Positions 1 through 10,938 of a DNA stretch of 64,000 nucleotides are shown in pieces; position 1 is the first letter of the stretch, and the number at the start of each line of letters is the position of its first letter. The stretch is from an uncultured SAR86 cluster bacterium (GTDB taxonomy: Bacteria; Pseudomonadota; Gammaproteobacteria; Magnimaribacterales; AG-339-G14): contig CACILL010000001.1 in the NCBI GenBank assembly GCA_902587545.1, forward strand, positions 460,022 through 524,021, written 5' to 3'. A program made the position numbers and the translations under genes. Below the pieces are notes generated by a model. It was not told the DNA's origin. It ran no database searches and saw nothing but the letters and a program-made list of their open reading frames with translations.

Positions 1-615
<615 letters not shown>

Positions 616-625
616 TCAATAATTT

Positions 626-1486
626 TTATAATGCTGCAGCTCCGCCGACAATTTCAGAAAGTTCCTGAGTAATTGCCGCTTGTCTCGCATTGTTGTAAAT
701 AAGTTGTAATTCGTCGATGAGAGTGCCAGCATTTTCGGTAGCATTTTTCATCGCAATCATTTTTGCCGCTTGCTCGCAGGCTATATTTTCAATCACGGCT
801 TGGTAGACTAAAGATTCGATATAACGCTGCATTAAACCGTCTAACAATTCTTTCGCATCTGGCTCATAGATATAGTCCCATCTGTGTTTCAAGTCGGGCG
901 TGTCTTCTGCTAAGAGCGGCAGAAGTTGTTTGATTTCTGGCTGCTGCGTCATGGTATTAACAAATCTGTTGCTGGCTAAATAAACCTTATCAATTTCTCC
1001 TGCTTCAAATTTTTCCAACAAGATTTTTATCGAGCCAATCAAATCCTCTAAAGCTGGAACATCCCCAAGCTTCTCTGCAGCCGCAACAACGTTGCCCCCA
1101 TAAGAGTTAAAGAATACCTTTGCCTTGGTGCCAACCGAACAAAACTGTTGGCCAATTCCTTGATCAGCCTGTTCCTTTAAAAAGCCGACCAAGTTTCTAA
1201 ATAAGTTTATGTTTAAACCGCCACACAAGCCTTTGTCAGAGCTTACGACAATGATGCCAATGTTCTTGGTTTCTCTTTCTGTCATATACAATGGCTTGTA
1301 TTCAGGATTTGAATTAGCCAAGTGACCAATAACGGAGAGCATGCGATCTGCATAGGGTCTGCCCATTTCCATTCTGTCTTGGGTTTTGCGCATCTTGCTA
1401 GAAGCAACCATTTCCATGGCGCTCGTAATTTTTTGCGTATTTGAAATACTGGAAATTTGTTTTCTTATCTCTTTTGTATTAGCCAT
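626..1486 (-). CDS. atpG: ATP synthase F1 subunit gamma
   Basis: Central rotor shaft of F1, coupling c-ring rotation to catalysis in beta. The 286-residue length is normal for gamma. The family's terminal helices are clear: a start [20 protein letters not shown] with [11 protein letters not shown], and a C-terminal [18 protein letters not shown], which form the coiled coil inside the alpha-beta hexamer. [11 protein letters not shown] near residue 85-95 is also typical. It starts one base after the atpA stop, so translation is probably coupled. Nothing odd is seen. Confidence 0.98.
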   Translation of the reverse strand: MANTKEIRKQISSISNTQKITSAMEMVASSKMRKTQDRMEMGRPYADRMLSVIGHLANSNPEYKPLYMTERETKNIGIIVVSSDKGLCGGLNINLFRNLVGFLKEQADQGIGQQFCSVGTKAKVFFNSYGGNVVAAAEKLGDVPALEDLIGSIKILLEKFEAGEIDKVYLASNRFVNTMTQQPEIKQLLPLLAEDTPDLKHRWDYIYEPDAKELLDGLMQRYIESLVYQAVIENIACEQAAKMIAMKNATENAGTLIDELQLIYNNARQAAITQELSEIVGGAAAL

Positions 1487-1487
1487 G

Positions 1488-3032
1488 CTACCAAGTTTGT
1501 GTTGATTTGAATTTTTCTAGCGCTTCTTTGAAGCTACCAAGCACGTCATCGGAATATTCTCCAGTTTCATCTAAGTTAGCCATGAGTTCCTTATATTCAG
1601 ATGCCATAAAAGACAATAAGGCAGACTCAAAATCAGCTACTTTGTTGAGCTCTACATCTTTCATATAGCCTTCGTTAACGGCATAAAGCATTACAGACAT
1701 CTCCCCAACTGACATTGGTGAGTACTGTTTTTGTTTCATAACTTCGGTTACTTTTTGTCCTTGCTCCAACTGCTCTCTAGAAGCGTCATCCAAGTCTGAG
1801 GCAAATTGCGCAAATGCTTCGAGTTCTCTAAATTGGGCCAAAGCTATCCTAACTCCTCCGCCAAGCTTTCTAATTGATGGCAATTGAGCTGCTCCACCTA
1901 CCCTGGATACTGAAATTCCTGGATCCATAGCCGGCAAAATACCTTTGTTGAAATAAGAAGTATCCAAGAAGATTTGTCCGTCAGTAATCGAAATCACGTT
2001 CGTGGGTACGAAAGCCGATACGTCCCCTGCTTGAGTTTCAATTATAGGAAGCGCAGTCAAAGAGCCCGTTTTTCCTTTTACTTTCCCGCCGGTTTCTAGT
2101 TCAACATATTCTTCATTGACTCGTGAGGCTCTTTCGAGCAACCTTGAGTGAAGGTAGAAAATATCGCCTGGGTATGCCTCTCTTCCTGGCGGTCTTTTTA
2201 GTAGCAATGAAATTTGTCTGTAAGCAACTGCTTGTTTAGATAAGTCATCATAAATTATCAAAGCATCTTCGCCTTTGTCTCTAAAATACTCCCCCATAGA
2301 ACAAGCAGAATATGGAGCCAAGAATTGCATTGGTGCTGGGTCTGCAGACGCAGCAGCTACAACTATGGTGTGATCCATTGCGCCAAATTCTTCCAACTTT
2401 CTTACTGTTGCAGCTATTGAGGATTGTTTCTGGCCAACTGCCACATAAATGCAAGTCATGTTCTTGCCTTTTTGATTTATGATCGCATCGATGGCGATAG
2501 CCGTTTTTCCTGTCTGTCTGTCGCCAATAATGAGTTCCCTTTGGCCTCGCCCAATAGGCACCATGCTATCTACCGCTTTTAGTCCGATTTGAACTGGCTG
2601 ATCAACTGGCTTTCTGAACATAACCCCAGGAGCAACTTTCTCAACTGGCGAAGTTAGCTTGGAACCAATATCGCCTTTACCATCGATTGGATTTCCTAAC
2701 GCATCTACTACTCTGCCAACAAGCTCATCGCCGACTGGGACTTCGAGAATTCTGCCAGTACATTTTGCGGTATCTCCTTCAGAGAGCAGCTTGTAATCAC
2801 CAAAAATTACGACTCCCACAGAGTCGCGTTCCAAGTTCAACGCCATGCCAAATACACCGCCGGTGAATTCGATTAGCTCCCCATACATGGCTTCACTGAG
2901 TCCATGAACTCTGGCAATACCGTCAGCAAGAAACACAATCGTACCTTCGTTCGATTCTTCAGCAGACACATCCAACTTATTAATTCGATCTTTTATAATC
3001 TTGCTAATTTCTGATGGGTTTAAATCTTCCAT
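1488..3032 (-). CDS. atpA: ATP synthase F1 subunit alpha
   Basis: Non-catalytic nucleotide-binding subunit of the F1 hexamer. The 514 residues match the family length. The P-loop GDRQTGKT lies at about residue 170, and the alpha-specific arginine-finger region reads [17 protein letters not shown]. It lies between atpH and atpG, in the usual order. ATG at 3032 gives the canonical N-terminus [17 protein letters not shown], the segment that binds delta. No anomalies are seen. Confidence 0.99.
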   Translation of the reverse strand: MEDLNPSEISKIIKDRINKLDVSAEESNEGTIVFLADGIARVHGLSEAMYGELIEFTGGVFGMALNLERDSVGVVIFGDYKLLSEGDTAKCTGRILEVPVGDELVGRVVDALGNPIDGKGDIGSKLTSPVEKVAPGVMFRKPVDQPVQIGLKAVDSMVPIGRGQRELIIGDRQTGKTAIAIDAIINQKGKNMTCIYVAVGQKQSSIAATVRKLEEFGAMDHTIVVAAASADPAPMQFLAPYSACSMGEYFRDKGEDALIIYDDLSKQAVAYRQISLLLKRPPGREAYPGDIFYLHSRLLERASRVNEEYVELETGGKVKGKTGSLTALPIIETQAGDVSAFVPTNVISITDGQIFLDTSYFNKGILPAMDPGISVSRVGGAAQLPSIRKLGGGVRIALAQFRELEAFAQFASDLDDASREQLEQGQKVTEVMKQKQYSPMSVGEMSVMLYAVNEGYMKDVELNKVADFESALLSFMASEYKELMANLDETGEYSDDVLGSFKEALEKFKSTQTW

Positions 3033-3042
3033 TTGTAACCTC

Positions 3043-3579
3043 TTATGTTCTAAGTTGAGTTTTCAACTTTTCTAGTTTGTTTTTTATCGACAAATCAATT
3101 ACTTGATCGTCATAAGAAATTTTTAGGCCGCCAATAAGACTTTTGTCTATTTCTGTAACAACGCTTACTTCGGCTTTCATTCTTTTCTTTAAAGCTGCTT
3201 CAATTTGCTTTAGTTGTTCTTTGTCAATTCTGTAAGAAGAAGCAACGGTAATGTTCTTTAAATTTTTTTCCTTGGCAACAAGTTCCTTGAAGTTTCTGCT
3301 GATATCAGTCAAAAGCCTCAGTCTATTTGCGCTTCCCGCAACAGAAAGAAAATTTACAAATTTTTCTTGAACTTCGTCTCTAAATAGCTCACAAAAAATA
3401 TTTGTTTTTTCACTTTGTGAAATGCTTGGGGTCTCTACTAGTTGAGATATTTTTTGATCTTCAAGAGCAAGTTCTATCATAGAAAAATCTGCTGTCCACG
3501 CATCTAGAGTGTCATCCGCCAAGGCAACTTCAAAAGCTGCTTCAGCATAAGGTCTAGATTGTGTTCTTATTTCTGACAT
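3043..3579 (-). CDS. atpH: ATP synthase F1 subunit delta
   Basis: Peripheral-stalk subunit linking the top of F1 to the b subunits. At 178 residues it has the usual length. It starts with the helical domain ([13 protein letters not shown]) and ends with the conserved [20 protein letters not shown]. Its start overlaps the atpF stop by one base (TAATG), and it is followed 10 bases later by atpA. The family is poorly conserved, but the position and the C-terminal motif leave little doubt. Confidence 0.96.
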   Translation of the reverse strand: MSEIRTQSRPYAEAAFEVALADDTLDAWTADFSMIELALEDQKISQLVETPSISQSEKTNIFCELFRDEVQEKFVNFLSVAGSANRLRLLTDISRNFKELVAKEKNLKNITVASSYRIDKEQLKQIEAALKKRMKAEVSVVTEIDKSLIGGLKISYDDQVIDLSIKNKLEKLKTQLRT

Positions 3580-4049
3580 TAAATCTTTTTAATCAACGAA
3601 TCGATGATTTCTTTGTTGGCCTTAGCGTTTATCTCTTTGTCTAAAATCTTTTGGGCGCCGGCAATTACCAGAGCAGCGACTTCGTCCCTTAACCCATCCT
3701 TAGCCTTGTTAGCGCTTTGCTCGATATCTGCTTCTGCTGAGAGTTTGATTTTCTTTGCTTCTTCCACGGCTTGTTCTTTAGCCTCATCGACAATTTGATC
3801 TGCTCTGGAGTTTGCTTGATTAATTAGGGAGGAAGCTTCAGCCTTCGCTCCATCTAATATCGTTGCTGACTCCTTGTTTGCTTCTTCAAGTTTTCTTTGA
3901 GATTGACTGGCAGCCTCGAGACCATCAGAAATTTCTTTTCTTCTGTCCTCGAGAAGGTTTTCCATACTAGGCCAAATGTATCTGTAAGTAATGAATACAA
4001 AGATACAAAAAGCAAGAAGCTCTGCAAAAAAAGTAGCGTTTATATTCAT
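3579..4049 (-). CDS. atpF: ATP synthase Fo subunit b
   Basis: Peripheral-stalk stator subunit anchored in the inner membrane. The 156 residues show one N-terminal membrane helix (about 5-25), then a long charged helix rich in Ala, Glu, Lys and Gln with coiled-coil character, as expected for subunit b. Only one b-type gene is present, so the stalk is probably a b2 homodimer. The gene ends in a one-base overlap with atpH and follows atpE by four bases. Confidence 0.96.
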   Translation of the reverse strand: MNINATFFAELLAFCIFVFITYRYIWPSMENLLEDRRKEISDGLEAASQSQRKLEEANKESATILDGAKAEASSLINQANSRADQIVDEAKEQAVEEAKKIKLSAEADIEQSANKAKDGLRDEVAALVIAGAQKILDKEINAKANKEIIDSLIKKI

Positions 4050-4053
4050 GTTT

Positions 4054-4281
4054 TTAGGTGAACAAGAATAGTAGCCCTACAGCCAAAGAAATAATTGGCA
4101 ATGCATCTGTAAGCCCAAGAGCAATCAAAACCTGCGCGAACAATTGGCCTTGAAGCTCGGGCTGTCTGGCCACAGCTTCAATATATTTTGAAGTTAGACT
4201 TCCAATACCTATCCCAGCACCTAAAGCGCCAAGACCGGTAAGCAGTGCTCCTGCTATTAATCTACCTACTTCTACTTCCAT
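4054..4281 (-). CDS. atpE: ATP synthase Fo subunit c
   Basis: Proteolipid that forms the rotating c-ring. The 75 residues form two membrane helices: a glycine-rich first helix (GALGAGIGIGSL), a polar loop with ARQPE, and a second helix carrying the proton-binding carboxylate as Asp in GLTDALP. The Gln and Glu-Ser signature of sodium-translocating c subunits is not seen, so proton coupling is inferred. The sequence resembles the ARQPE-type c subunits of many phyla more than the Escherichia coli one, but the position in the operon is standard. Confidence 0.97.
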   Translation of the reverse strand: MEVEVGRLIAGALLTGLGALGAGIGIGSLTSKYIEAVARQPELQGQLFAQVLIALGLTDALPIISLAVGLLFLFT

Positions 4282-4302
4282 ATTAGTCTCCTAATTTTTT
4301 AG

Positions 4303-5231
<929 letters not shown>

Positions 5232-5255
5232 GGCTTAGATGCAATTTATTTGCCA

Positions 5256-6176
5256 TTATTCTTTTTTAAAGGGCTTGATGATTTGCTCAAGCTGGTCAAG
5301 ATCTTTATAAGAGAAAGAAATTTTTCCGCTACCATTCTTTTTGTGAGAAATTATTACTTGCGAATTAACCGCGTCACTGAGAGAGTTCTCTAGCGCCACA
5401 ATATTCGGATCTTTCGAAGAGCTACGTGCTCTACCGGTTTTTTTGTTTAAGTATGAGCTTGCTAATTTTTCGGCTTGCCTAACAGAAAGACTCGAAGAAA
5501 TTATCTTTTTTCCTATTTGCTCTTGATAAGCTGGGGGGAGCGGCAATAAGGCTCTTGCATGTCCCATGGTTAACTGGCCATCAAAGAGCATCTTTTGAAT
5601 TGGTTTTGAAAGCTGTAAAAGCCTCAAAGAGTTTGCAATAGCCGATCTTGATTTTCCTAATGCCTCTCCCATGGATTGTTGGGTAAGTCCAAATTCCTTT
5701 TGTAGCCTCAAAATTCCTTCTGCCTCTTCAAGCGGGTTCAAATCCTCTCTTTGCAAGTTCTCTATGAGGCCTACAGTCAAAGCAGATTCTTCAGAGTCTT
5801 CTCTTATCAAAACAGGAACAGAATTCAAACCGGCTAGTTTTGATGCTCTAAGCCTTCTTTCTCCAGCAACTAGCTCATAACCCTTAGCAAGCTTTCTGAC
5901 AATTAGGGGTTGAATTACGCCTTGGGCTTTAATTGAGTCGGAGAGCTCTTTGATGCTTTCTGGGGGGATGTTTTTTCTTGCTTGGAACCTGCTTGGTTTA
6001 ATGCTACTAATTTCAGCTTGAGTAATGCCAAGGCTAGGCTTATTGATTGCCTCTGCTTTTTTGGCTGGCAAGGGTTCTTCAGAACCTATAAAAGCGCCCA
6101 TGCCTCTGTTTTTTTTCTTTTCTTGCTCGGGCGACAAAAAAGCTGAAAGCCCTCTTTTCTTTTTTTCAGGCGACAT
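5256..6176 (-). CDS. parB: Chromosome partitioning protein ParB
   Basis: CTP-dependent DNA clamp that loads at parS sites and spreads to organise the origin region for segregation by ParA. The 306 residues show the ParB N-terminal domain with GERRLRASKLAGL (the CTP/arginine box) and a helix-turn-helix region (TQQSMGEALGKSRSAIANSL), then a dimerisation tail. I place the start at ATG 6176 (MSPEKKKRG); a start 12 bases upstream is possible but less like the family. The start overlaps parA by 11 bases. A candidate parS lies inside recF at 16241. Confidence 0.97.
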   Translation of the reverse strand: MSPEKKKRGLSAFLSPEQEKKKNRGMGAFIGSEEPLPAKKAEAINKPSLGITQAEISSIKPSRFQARKNIPPESIKELSDSIKAQGVIQPLIVRKLAKGYELVAGERRLRASKLAGLNSVPVLIREDSEESALTVGLIENLQREDLNPLEEAEGILRLQKEFGLTQQSMGEALGKSRSAIANSLRLLQLSKPIQKMLFDGQLTMGHARALLPLPPAYQEQIGKKIISSSLSVRQAEKLASSYLNKKTGRARSSSKDPNIVALENSLSDAVNSQVIISHKKNGSGKISFSYKDLDQLEQIIKPFKKE

Positions 6177-6942
6177 GTTTATCCTCAAACTTCATTATTA
6201 TCTCACCAGCAAGCGCAAAATATGCCAATGTTCCTTTGGCGTCTGGGTCAATGTACATAATTGGCTTTCCCTCCGAAGGGGCCTCGGCAAGCAGGTCGCA
6301 TCTAGGGATTATGGTACTAAATACCTGCTGAGAAAGAGACTTTTCGAGCTTTTCAGATATTTCTCTAGCCCTCTCTTTTTCTTGATCAAACATAGTTCTT
6401 AAAATTCCATCAATCTTTAGGTTGCTTCCCGTAGCTTCATTTATCTCATTTATTGTCCTCTGCATTGCAGCCAAACCTTCAATTGAAAAGTGCTCACATT
6501 GCAACGGTATGATTATTTTGTCCGCTGCTCTTAAAGCACTAACAGACAGCATGCCTAATGAAGGTGGGCTGTCTATCAAGCAATAATCATATTTGTGTGC
6601 CAATAGGTTTAGCTTTCCTTTCAAAATTGAAGTTGGATCGGGAACCTTTGCCATTTCTAACTCTGCGGATATCAGATCTGGGCTGCCTGGAATTACGTCA
6701 AAATTAAAATCAGGCTTTCTTTGAATTAAGCTCTCTAACGAAGCATCGTCAAGCAGTACGTCTGTGATGGTGGTTTCTTCGTATGTCTTCTTTCCGCCGA
6801 GCCCAGTGGTTAGGTTGGCCTGTGAGTCAATATCCAATAAAAGAATTTTTCTTCCCGCGGCCGCCAAGCTTGCGGCCAGATTTAAAGTTGTAGTGGTTTT
6901 TCCTACGCCCCCCTTTTGGTTTGCTACAACAAGAATTTTCAC
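6166..6942 (-). CDS. parA: Chromosome partitioning ATPase ParA
   Basis: Walker-type ATPase (Soj/ParA) that binds nucleoid DNA and moves ParB-parS complexes. The deviant Walker A motif KGGVGKTTTTLNLA is at residues 11-24, DIDSQANLTTGLG follows near 38, and the Walker B-like DSPPSLG is near 120. The 258-residue length without an N-terminal HTH marks the chromosomal rather than plasmid type. It sits in the conserved order mnmG-rsmG-parA-parB, overlapping parB and starting 18 bases after rsmG. Confidence 0.98.
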   Translation of the reverse strand: MKILVVANQKGGVGKTTTTLNLAASLAAAGRKILLLDIDSQANLTTGLGGKKTYEETTITDVLLDDASLESLIQRKPDFNFDVIPGSPDLISAELEMAKVPDPTSILKGKLNLLAHKYDYCLIDSPPSLGMLSVSALRAADKIIIPLQCEHFSIEGLAAMQRTINEINEATGSNLKIDGILRTMFDQEKERAREISEKLEKSLSQQVFSTIIPRCDLLAEAPSEGKPIMYIDPDAKGTLAYFALAGEIIMKFEDKHVA

Positions 6943-6960
6943 AAGCTTACTATAGCAGTT

Positions 6961-7557
6961 TTAGGACATTTGAATTTCCAAGAAACCTCTTTTTTTTCCA
7001 AGAATTTTAGATGCCTCTGACGCTTTGTAGGCGATATCATAACCTTGAGCAAAAAGGGGTTCCTTCTCAGAAACCATTAAAATTATTTTGTTTTTCTTTG
7101 TGATTTTGTTTTCCAAACTTTTTAACAAGGCATCTGGTTCTTTGAATGCCCTACAAACAATATTTGTTTCATTTATTTGTTCAATTTCCTCCACCCTTGA
7201 ATTCTTTATTGAGACTGAATTCAACCCGAGTTCGTTTTTTATGTGTATTAAAAAGGAAGTTTTTTTTCTGTTTGAATCCACAAGGGTTAGCTCTCTTTTA
7301 GGATCTATAATCCCTAGGCAAATTCCTGGAAAACCTGATCCCGTTCCTAGATCAATTACCGATCCAGGAATAAGATGTTTTTGCAAAACGGCACAGTCCA
7401 GAAAATGCTCTGCTAAATCATTTTTTCTCAAATTTCTGGATACTAAGTTTCGCGTTTTGTTCCATTTCAAAATTTGATTTAAATACTTATCAGCCTGGCT
7501 GACTTGAATATCAGTTAGGTTCAGGCTTGAAGCCGCAATCAGTTCTTTAAGATCCAA
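6961..7557 (-). CDS. rsmG: 16S rRNA (guanine-527-N7)-methyltransferase RsmG
   Basis: SAM-dependent methyltransferase acting on G527 of 16S rRNA; also known as GidB. The 198-residue protein carries the SAM-binding motif [16 protein letters not shown] at about residues 70-85. The N-terminal [12 protein letters not shown] is typical of the family. The start overlaps the end of mnmG by 11 bases, the usual gidA-gidB pairing. Confidence 0.97.
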   Translation of the reverse strand: MDLKELIAASSLNLTDIQVSQADKYLNQILKWNKTRNLVSRNLRKNDLAEHFLDCAVLQKHLIPGSVIDLGTGSGFPGICLGIIDPKRELTLVDSNRKKTSFLIHIKNELGLNSVSIKNSRVEEIEQINETNIVCRAFKEPDALLKSLENKITKKNKIILMVSEKEPLFAQGYDIAYKASEASKILGKKRGFLEIQMS

Positions 7558-9400
7558 TTTTTTCTTTGAGCAGGCTTTGTTCTTTTTTGATGTGAACTAA
7601 TAAAAGAGATATGGCAGCAGGCGTAATCCCCGGGATTCTCTGAGCGTGAGCTATGGTTTTAGGCAAAACCTTTTCCAGCTTTTGCTTTACCTCATTAGAC
7701 AGTCCTGTTATTTCAGAAAAAATAATTTCTCTTGGAATTTTTGCGTTTTCGTATTTCTTTATTTTTTTTATTTCTTTGTTTTGTCTTTCAATATAACCAG
7801 CATATTTTTTTGTTGTCTCTATATCTAAAAGCACGCCTTTTTCTGGAAGCGGTCTTTTTATTAAGTTGTAAATATCCACCAGCTTTGCTTCTGGCCTTTT
7901 CAAAACGGAAAGAACAGGTTGTTTTGATTTGTTTTTTCCTCCAAATGAAGAAGGATCAATTTTTATTTTTTCAAGCGCTTTTGTTTCGGCGTCTATTTTC
8001 GCCATTTTCTTTTGAAAAGTTTCCCACCTATCGTTGCTTATAATTCCCAAGGAATGTGCATAAGGGGTCATTCTTTGGTCTGCGTTATCTTCTCTGAGAA
8101 GCAACCTGTGCTCTGCTCTGCTTGTAAACATCCTGTAAGGCTCTTTTGTGCCCAAAGTTATTAAATCGTCTATCAAAACTCCTATGTAACTATTTCCTCT
8201 TGACTCTATCCAGGGATCTTTGTCGTCTAAACTCAGCGCAGCGTTTATTCCTGCCACCAACCCTTGCGCTGCTGCCTCTTCATAACCTGTGGTGCCGTTT
8301 ATTTGCCCAGCAAAGTAAAGGTTTTCTATTCTCTTTGTCTCCAAAGTTTGAGAAAGGTTTCTCGGATCGAAAAAATCATATTCAACCGCGTATCCAAATT
8401 GACTGATCTTAGCCTTTTCAAATCCTAAGATACTTTTAACCATTTTTTCTTGAATATCTCTCGGCATGCTTGTTGATATGCCATTTGGATAAACTTCCTC
8501 AGATGTAAGTCCTTCGGGCTCTATAAATATTTGATGAGATTCTTTGTCAGCAAATCTATGAATCTTGTCTTCTATTGAAGGGCAATACCGTGGTCCAACC
8601 CCGTCAATTCTTCCTGAAAACATCGGAGACCTGTCGAGTCCAGATCTTATAAAATCATGAGTTTTTTTGTTCGTTCTTGTGATAAAACAATTCATTTGTT
8701 TGGGGTGTATATCAGGCGAGCCAATGAAAGACATACATGGTCTTGGCGAATCTCCAGGTTGAACTTCTAATACTGAAAAGTCTATTGACGATGTGAGTAT
8801 CCTAGGAGGGGTTCCTGTTTTTAATCTTGCATCCCCTAAGTCTAAAGACCTCAAACAGTTTGCAAGTATCTTTGATGATTTTGACCTTTTTCTTCCTCCT
8901 TCTTCTTCCTCTTCTCCAGTAAACAACTTTCCATTTAAAAAAGTTCCTGCGGTTAAAATAATTTTTTTTGCGCTTATTATTTCTCCGTTTTTTAGCTTTA
9001 CCCCAGTGGCCTTACCATTATTTACTTCTATATCAACCACCTCATCAGATACAGAAGTTAGTAAGTCCTTACTATCAATTAAATACCTGACTGCCTTACT
9101 ATACAAAATCCTATCTGACTGAGATCTGGTGGCCCTAACAGCTGGTCCTTTAGAGGCATTCAAGACCTTGAAGTGAATACCTGCTTTGTCAGCACAAACT
9201 CCCATCAGCCCACCCATAGCATCTATTTCTCGAACAAGATGGCTTTTGCCTAAGCCCCCAATGGCAGGATTACAAGACATTTGTCCTATTGTTGAAACAT
9301 CGTGAGTAACAAGCAAAACTTTCTTTTTAAATCTAGAGGCGGCATAGGCAGCTTCACATCCGGCATGCCCTCCTCCGATTACAATGATATCCACACTCAT
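7547..9400 (-). CDS. mnmG: tRNA uridine-5-carboxymethylaminomethyl modification enzyme MnmG
   Basis: FAD-dependent partner of MnmE that installs the (carboxymethyl)aminomethyl group on U34 of certain tRNAs; also called GidA. The 617 residues have the N-terminal FAD dinucleotide motif [11 protein letters not shown], the conserved [19 protein letters not shown], and the [15 protein letters not shown] motif near residue 430. It lies downstream of the AT-rich mnmG-mnmE gap; in Escherichia coli the origin lies directly upstream of this gene. One copy of the 14-bp palindrome (9060-9073) lies inside it. Confidence 0.98.
   Translation of the reverse strand: MSVDIIVIGGGHAGCEAAYAASRFKKKVLLVTHDVSTIGQMSCNPAIGGLGKSHLVREIDAMGGLMGVCADKAGIHFKVLNASKGPAVRATRSQSDRILYSKAVRYLIDSKDLLTSVSDEVVDIEVNNGKATGVKLKNGEIISAKKIILTAGTFLNGKLFTGEEEEEGGRKRSKSSKILANCLRSLDLGDARLKTGTPPRILTSSIDFSVLEVQPGDSPRPCMSFIGSPDIHPKQMNCFITRTNKKTHDFIRSGLDRSPMFSGRIDGVGPRYCPSIEDKIHRFADKESHQIFIEPEGLTSEEVYPNGISTSMPRDIQEKMVKSILGFEKAKISQFGYAVEYDFFDPRNLSQTLETKRIENLYFAGQINGTTGYEEAAAQGLVAGINAALSLDDKDPWIESRGNSYIGVLIDDLITLGTKEPYRMFTSRAEHRLLLREDNADQRMTPYAHSLGIISNDRWETFQKKMAKIDAETKALEKIKIDPSSFGGKNKSKQPVLSVLKRPEAKLVDIYNLIKRPLPEKGVLLDIETTKKYAGYIERQNKEIKKIKKYENAKIPREIIFSEITGLSNEVKQKLEKVLPKTIAHAQRIPGITPAAISLLLVHIKKEQSLLKEKIGS
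9060..9073. repeat. 14-bp palindrome AGTAAG-TC-CTTACT, copy 1
   Basis: Reads AGTAAG, two bases, CTTACT, inside mnmG. It is one of four sites in the window matching AGTAAG-NN-CTTACT; the others begin at 12442, 21926 and 23080. Possibly the recognition site of an origin-proximal DNA-binding protein such as SlmA, by analogy to its site GTGAGTACTCAC. Confidence 0.6.
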
Positions 9401-9636
9401 AAATAAATATTATATAAATTATTTATATAAATTAGTTTATATTGTTATTGTTATAGGGCGGCGCATATTCTGTTGATAACCTACCTATGCTAGGAGTTGA
9501 AAGCATTGGAGCCAATGATATCTTCTTAAATAGTCTGTATATATTTTGAGAACAAAACTGTATTACTTGTGAGTAAAGACAAACTTTAAAATTAGCTTCA
9601 AAACTTTTAACAATTTATACACTCTTATCAACAGCA
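9401..9636. other. mnmG-mnmE intergenic region, candidate replication origin
   Basis: A 236-base gap, one of the two longest in the window. Next to mnmG it begins with about 55 bases that are almost pure A and T (9401-9455), suitable as a duplex-unwinding element. Further in are DnaA-box-like 9-mers: TGTTGATAA at 9471-9479, TTATACACT at 9615-9623 and TTATCAACA at 9625-9633, each one mismatch from TTAT(A/C)CACA. The placement upstream of mnmG matches Escherichia coli oriC. The boxes are degenerate, so the rpmH-dnaA gap is a rival candidate. The region must also hold the mnmG promoter. Confidence 0.45.
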
Positions 9637-10938
9637 TTATTTACCAATGCAAAATTTATTAAATATCTTTCCTAGCATATCGTCAGAAGAGATAGGATCA
9701 TATATCTCTCCCAAAAGTTCATCGCAGTTTCTTAAATTTTCAGCCACCAGTTCTAAATTAGAACTAACCAAGCCAGGGGAAATTAAAGCTATATTCTTGT
9801 ATGCCTTTTTTATTAAATTTAAATGTCTAATATTTACTGACAAGAGCTCTTCTTGGTTAAGTTTCAAAAAATTATGAGCAAGGGCTTTTTTAAGTGACTT
9901 AAGGTTTTTTTTCGTTTTTGCTGAAATTGCAAACCCCCCAACAGGAGCCCTTTTATTAGCAAGATCAATCTTGTTCAAAACAAAAATATTTTTTTTATTC
10001 TTTGCAATTGGCAATTTATCAAAATCATTTTCCTTATCAGCTAAGTAAATAACAATGTCAGCGCTTTTAAGTGCTTTTTTGGATAATTCGATGCCTTCTT
10101 TTTCGATTTTGTCTAAAGTTTTTCTAATTCCAGCAGTATCGCTGAAAACAAACCTGATTCCATCAATTAAGCAAGAAGAAGTAACCACATCTCTGGTAGT
10201 TCCTTGTTTTTCATTAACAATAGATACTTTTTTGCCGATTATAGCGTTAATTAGGGTAGATTTTCCTGAATTTGGCGGTCCAATAACAGCAACTTTTACA
10301 TCGTTAGAAATTGAACTATATGCTTTCATATCCTCATTAAATGAAGCGAAAAATAGTTTAAATTCATTAATTTTGTTTATAACCTCTTCGATATAAACAT
10401 TTACATCTTCATCCGTAAAGTCTATTAAAGTTTCAACTAGAACCCGTGTCTCTCTCAATTTATCTTGAATAGCTGATATTTTTACTTTTAGCCCGCCTTC
10501 AAGGCTGTTCTGTGCAGCTTTCAAAGAAGCTTTTGAATTGGCATTTATAATTTCTATTACAGCCTCAGACTGATCTAAAGAAAGCTTATTATTTAAAAAA
10601 GCTCTTAAAGTAAATTCGCCTGGCTTAGCTATTTTTGCTCCTGAATCCAAGCATTTCTTTATTACTTCTTCCACAATATAAGGATTCCCATGGGTTGAAA
10701 TTTCTACAATATCTTCCCCTGTGTAAGAATTTGGAGCCTTAAAGATAGTAAGTACACACTTCTCAATTAAATCAGCATTTAAAGGAAACTTAACCACAGA
10801 TATCTGTTTTTTAAGCTTATTTCTTGTTATTTTTTGAATGATAGAAAAAGCCTTATCGCCCGAAAGCCTTATTACAGAAATAGCACCTCTTCCAGGCGGA
10901 GATGAACAAGCTACTATAGTATCTTTTTCACTAAGCAC
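9637..10938 (-). CDS. mnmE: tRNA modification GTPase MnmE
   Basis: K+-activated GTPase that works with MnmG on U34 of tRNA. The 433 residues include the N-terminal folate-binding domain (DTIVACSSPPGRGAISVIRL), a helical domain, an inserted G domain with GPPNSGKSTLINA near 220, DTAG and NKID, and the invariant C-terminal CIGK. The start is GTG at 10938, chosen because it gives the family N-terminus; it lies 8 bases inside the yidC 3' end. It is about 20 residues shorter than the Escherichia coli protein. Confidence 0.97.
   Translation of the reverse strand: MLSEKDTIVACSSPPGRGAISVIRLSGDKAFSIIQKITRNKLKKQISVVKFPLNADLIEKCVLTIFKAPNSYTGEDIVEISTHGNPYIVEEVIKKCLDSGAKIAKPGEFTLRAFLNNKLSLDQSEAVIEIINANSKASLKAAQNSLEGGLKVKISAIQDKLRETRVLVETLIDFTDEDVNVYIEEVINKINEFKLFFASFNEDMKAYSSISNDVKVAVIGPPNSGKSTLINAIIGKKVSIVNEKQGTTRDVVTSSCLIDGIRFVFSDTAGIRKTLDKIEKEGIELSKKALKSADIVIYLADKENDFDKLPIAKNKKNIFVLNKIDLANKRAPVGGFAISAKTKKNLKSLKKALAHNFLKLNQEELLSVNIRHLNLIKKAYKNIALISPGLVSSNLELVAENLRNCDELLGEIYDPISSDDMLGKIFNKFCIGK

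Noticed and set aside
1718-1726. GTGAGTACT in atpA, left half of an SlmA-like site
   Set aside because: The right half does not match (GTT rather than CAC), so it is not counted with the four palindromes.
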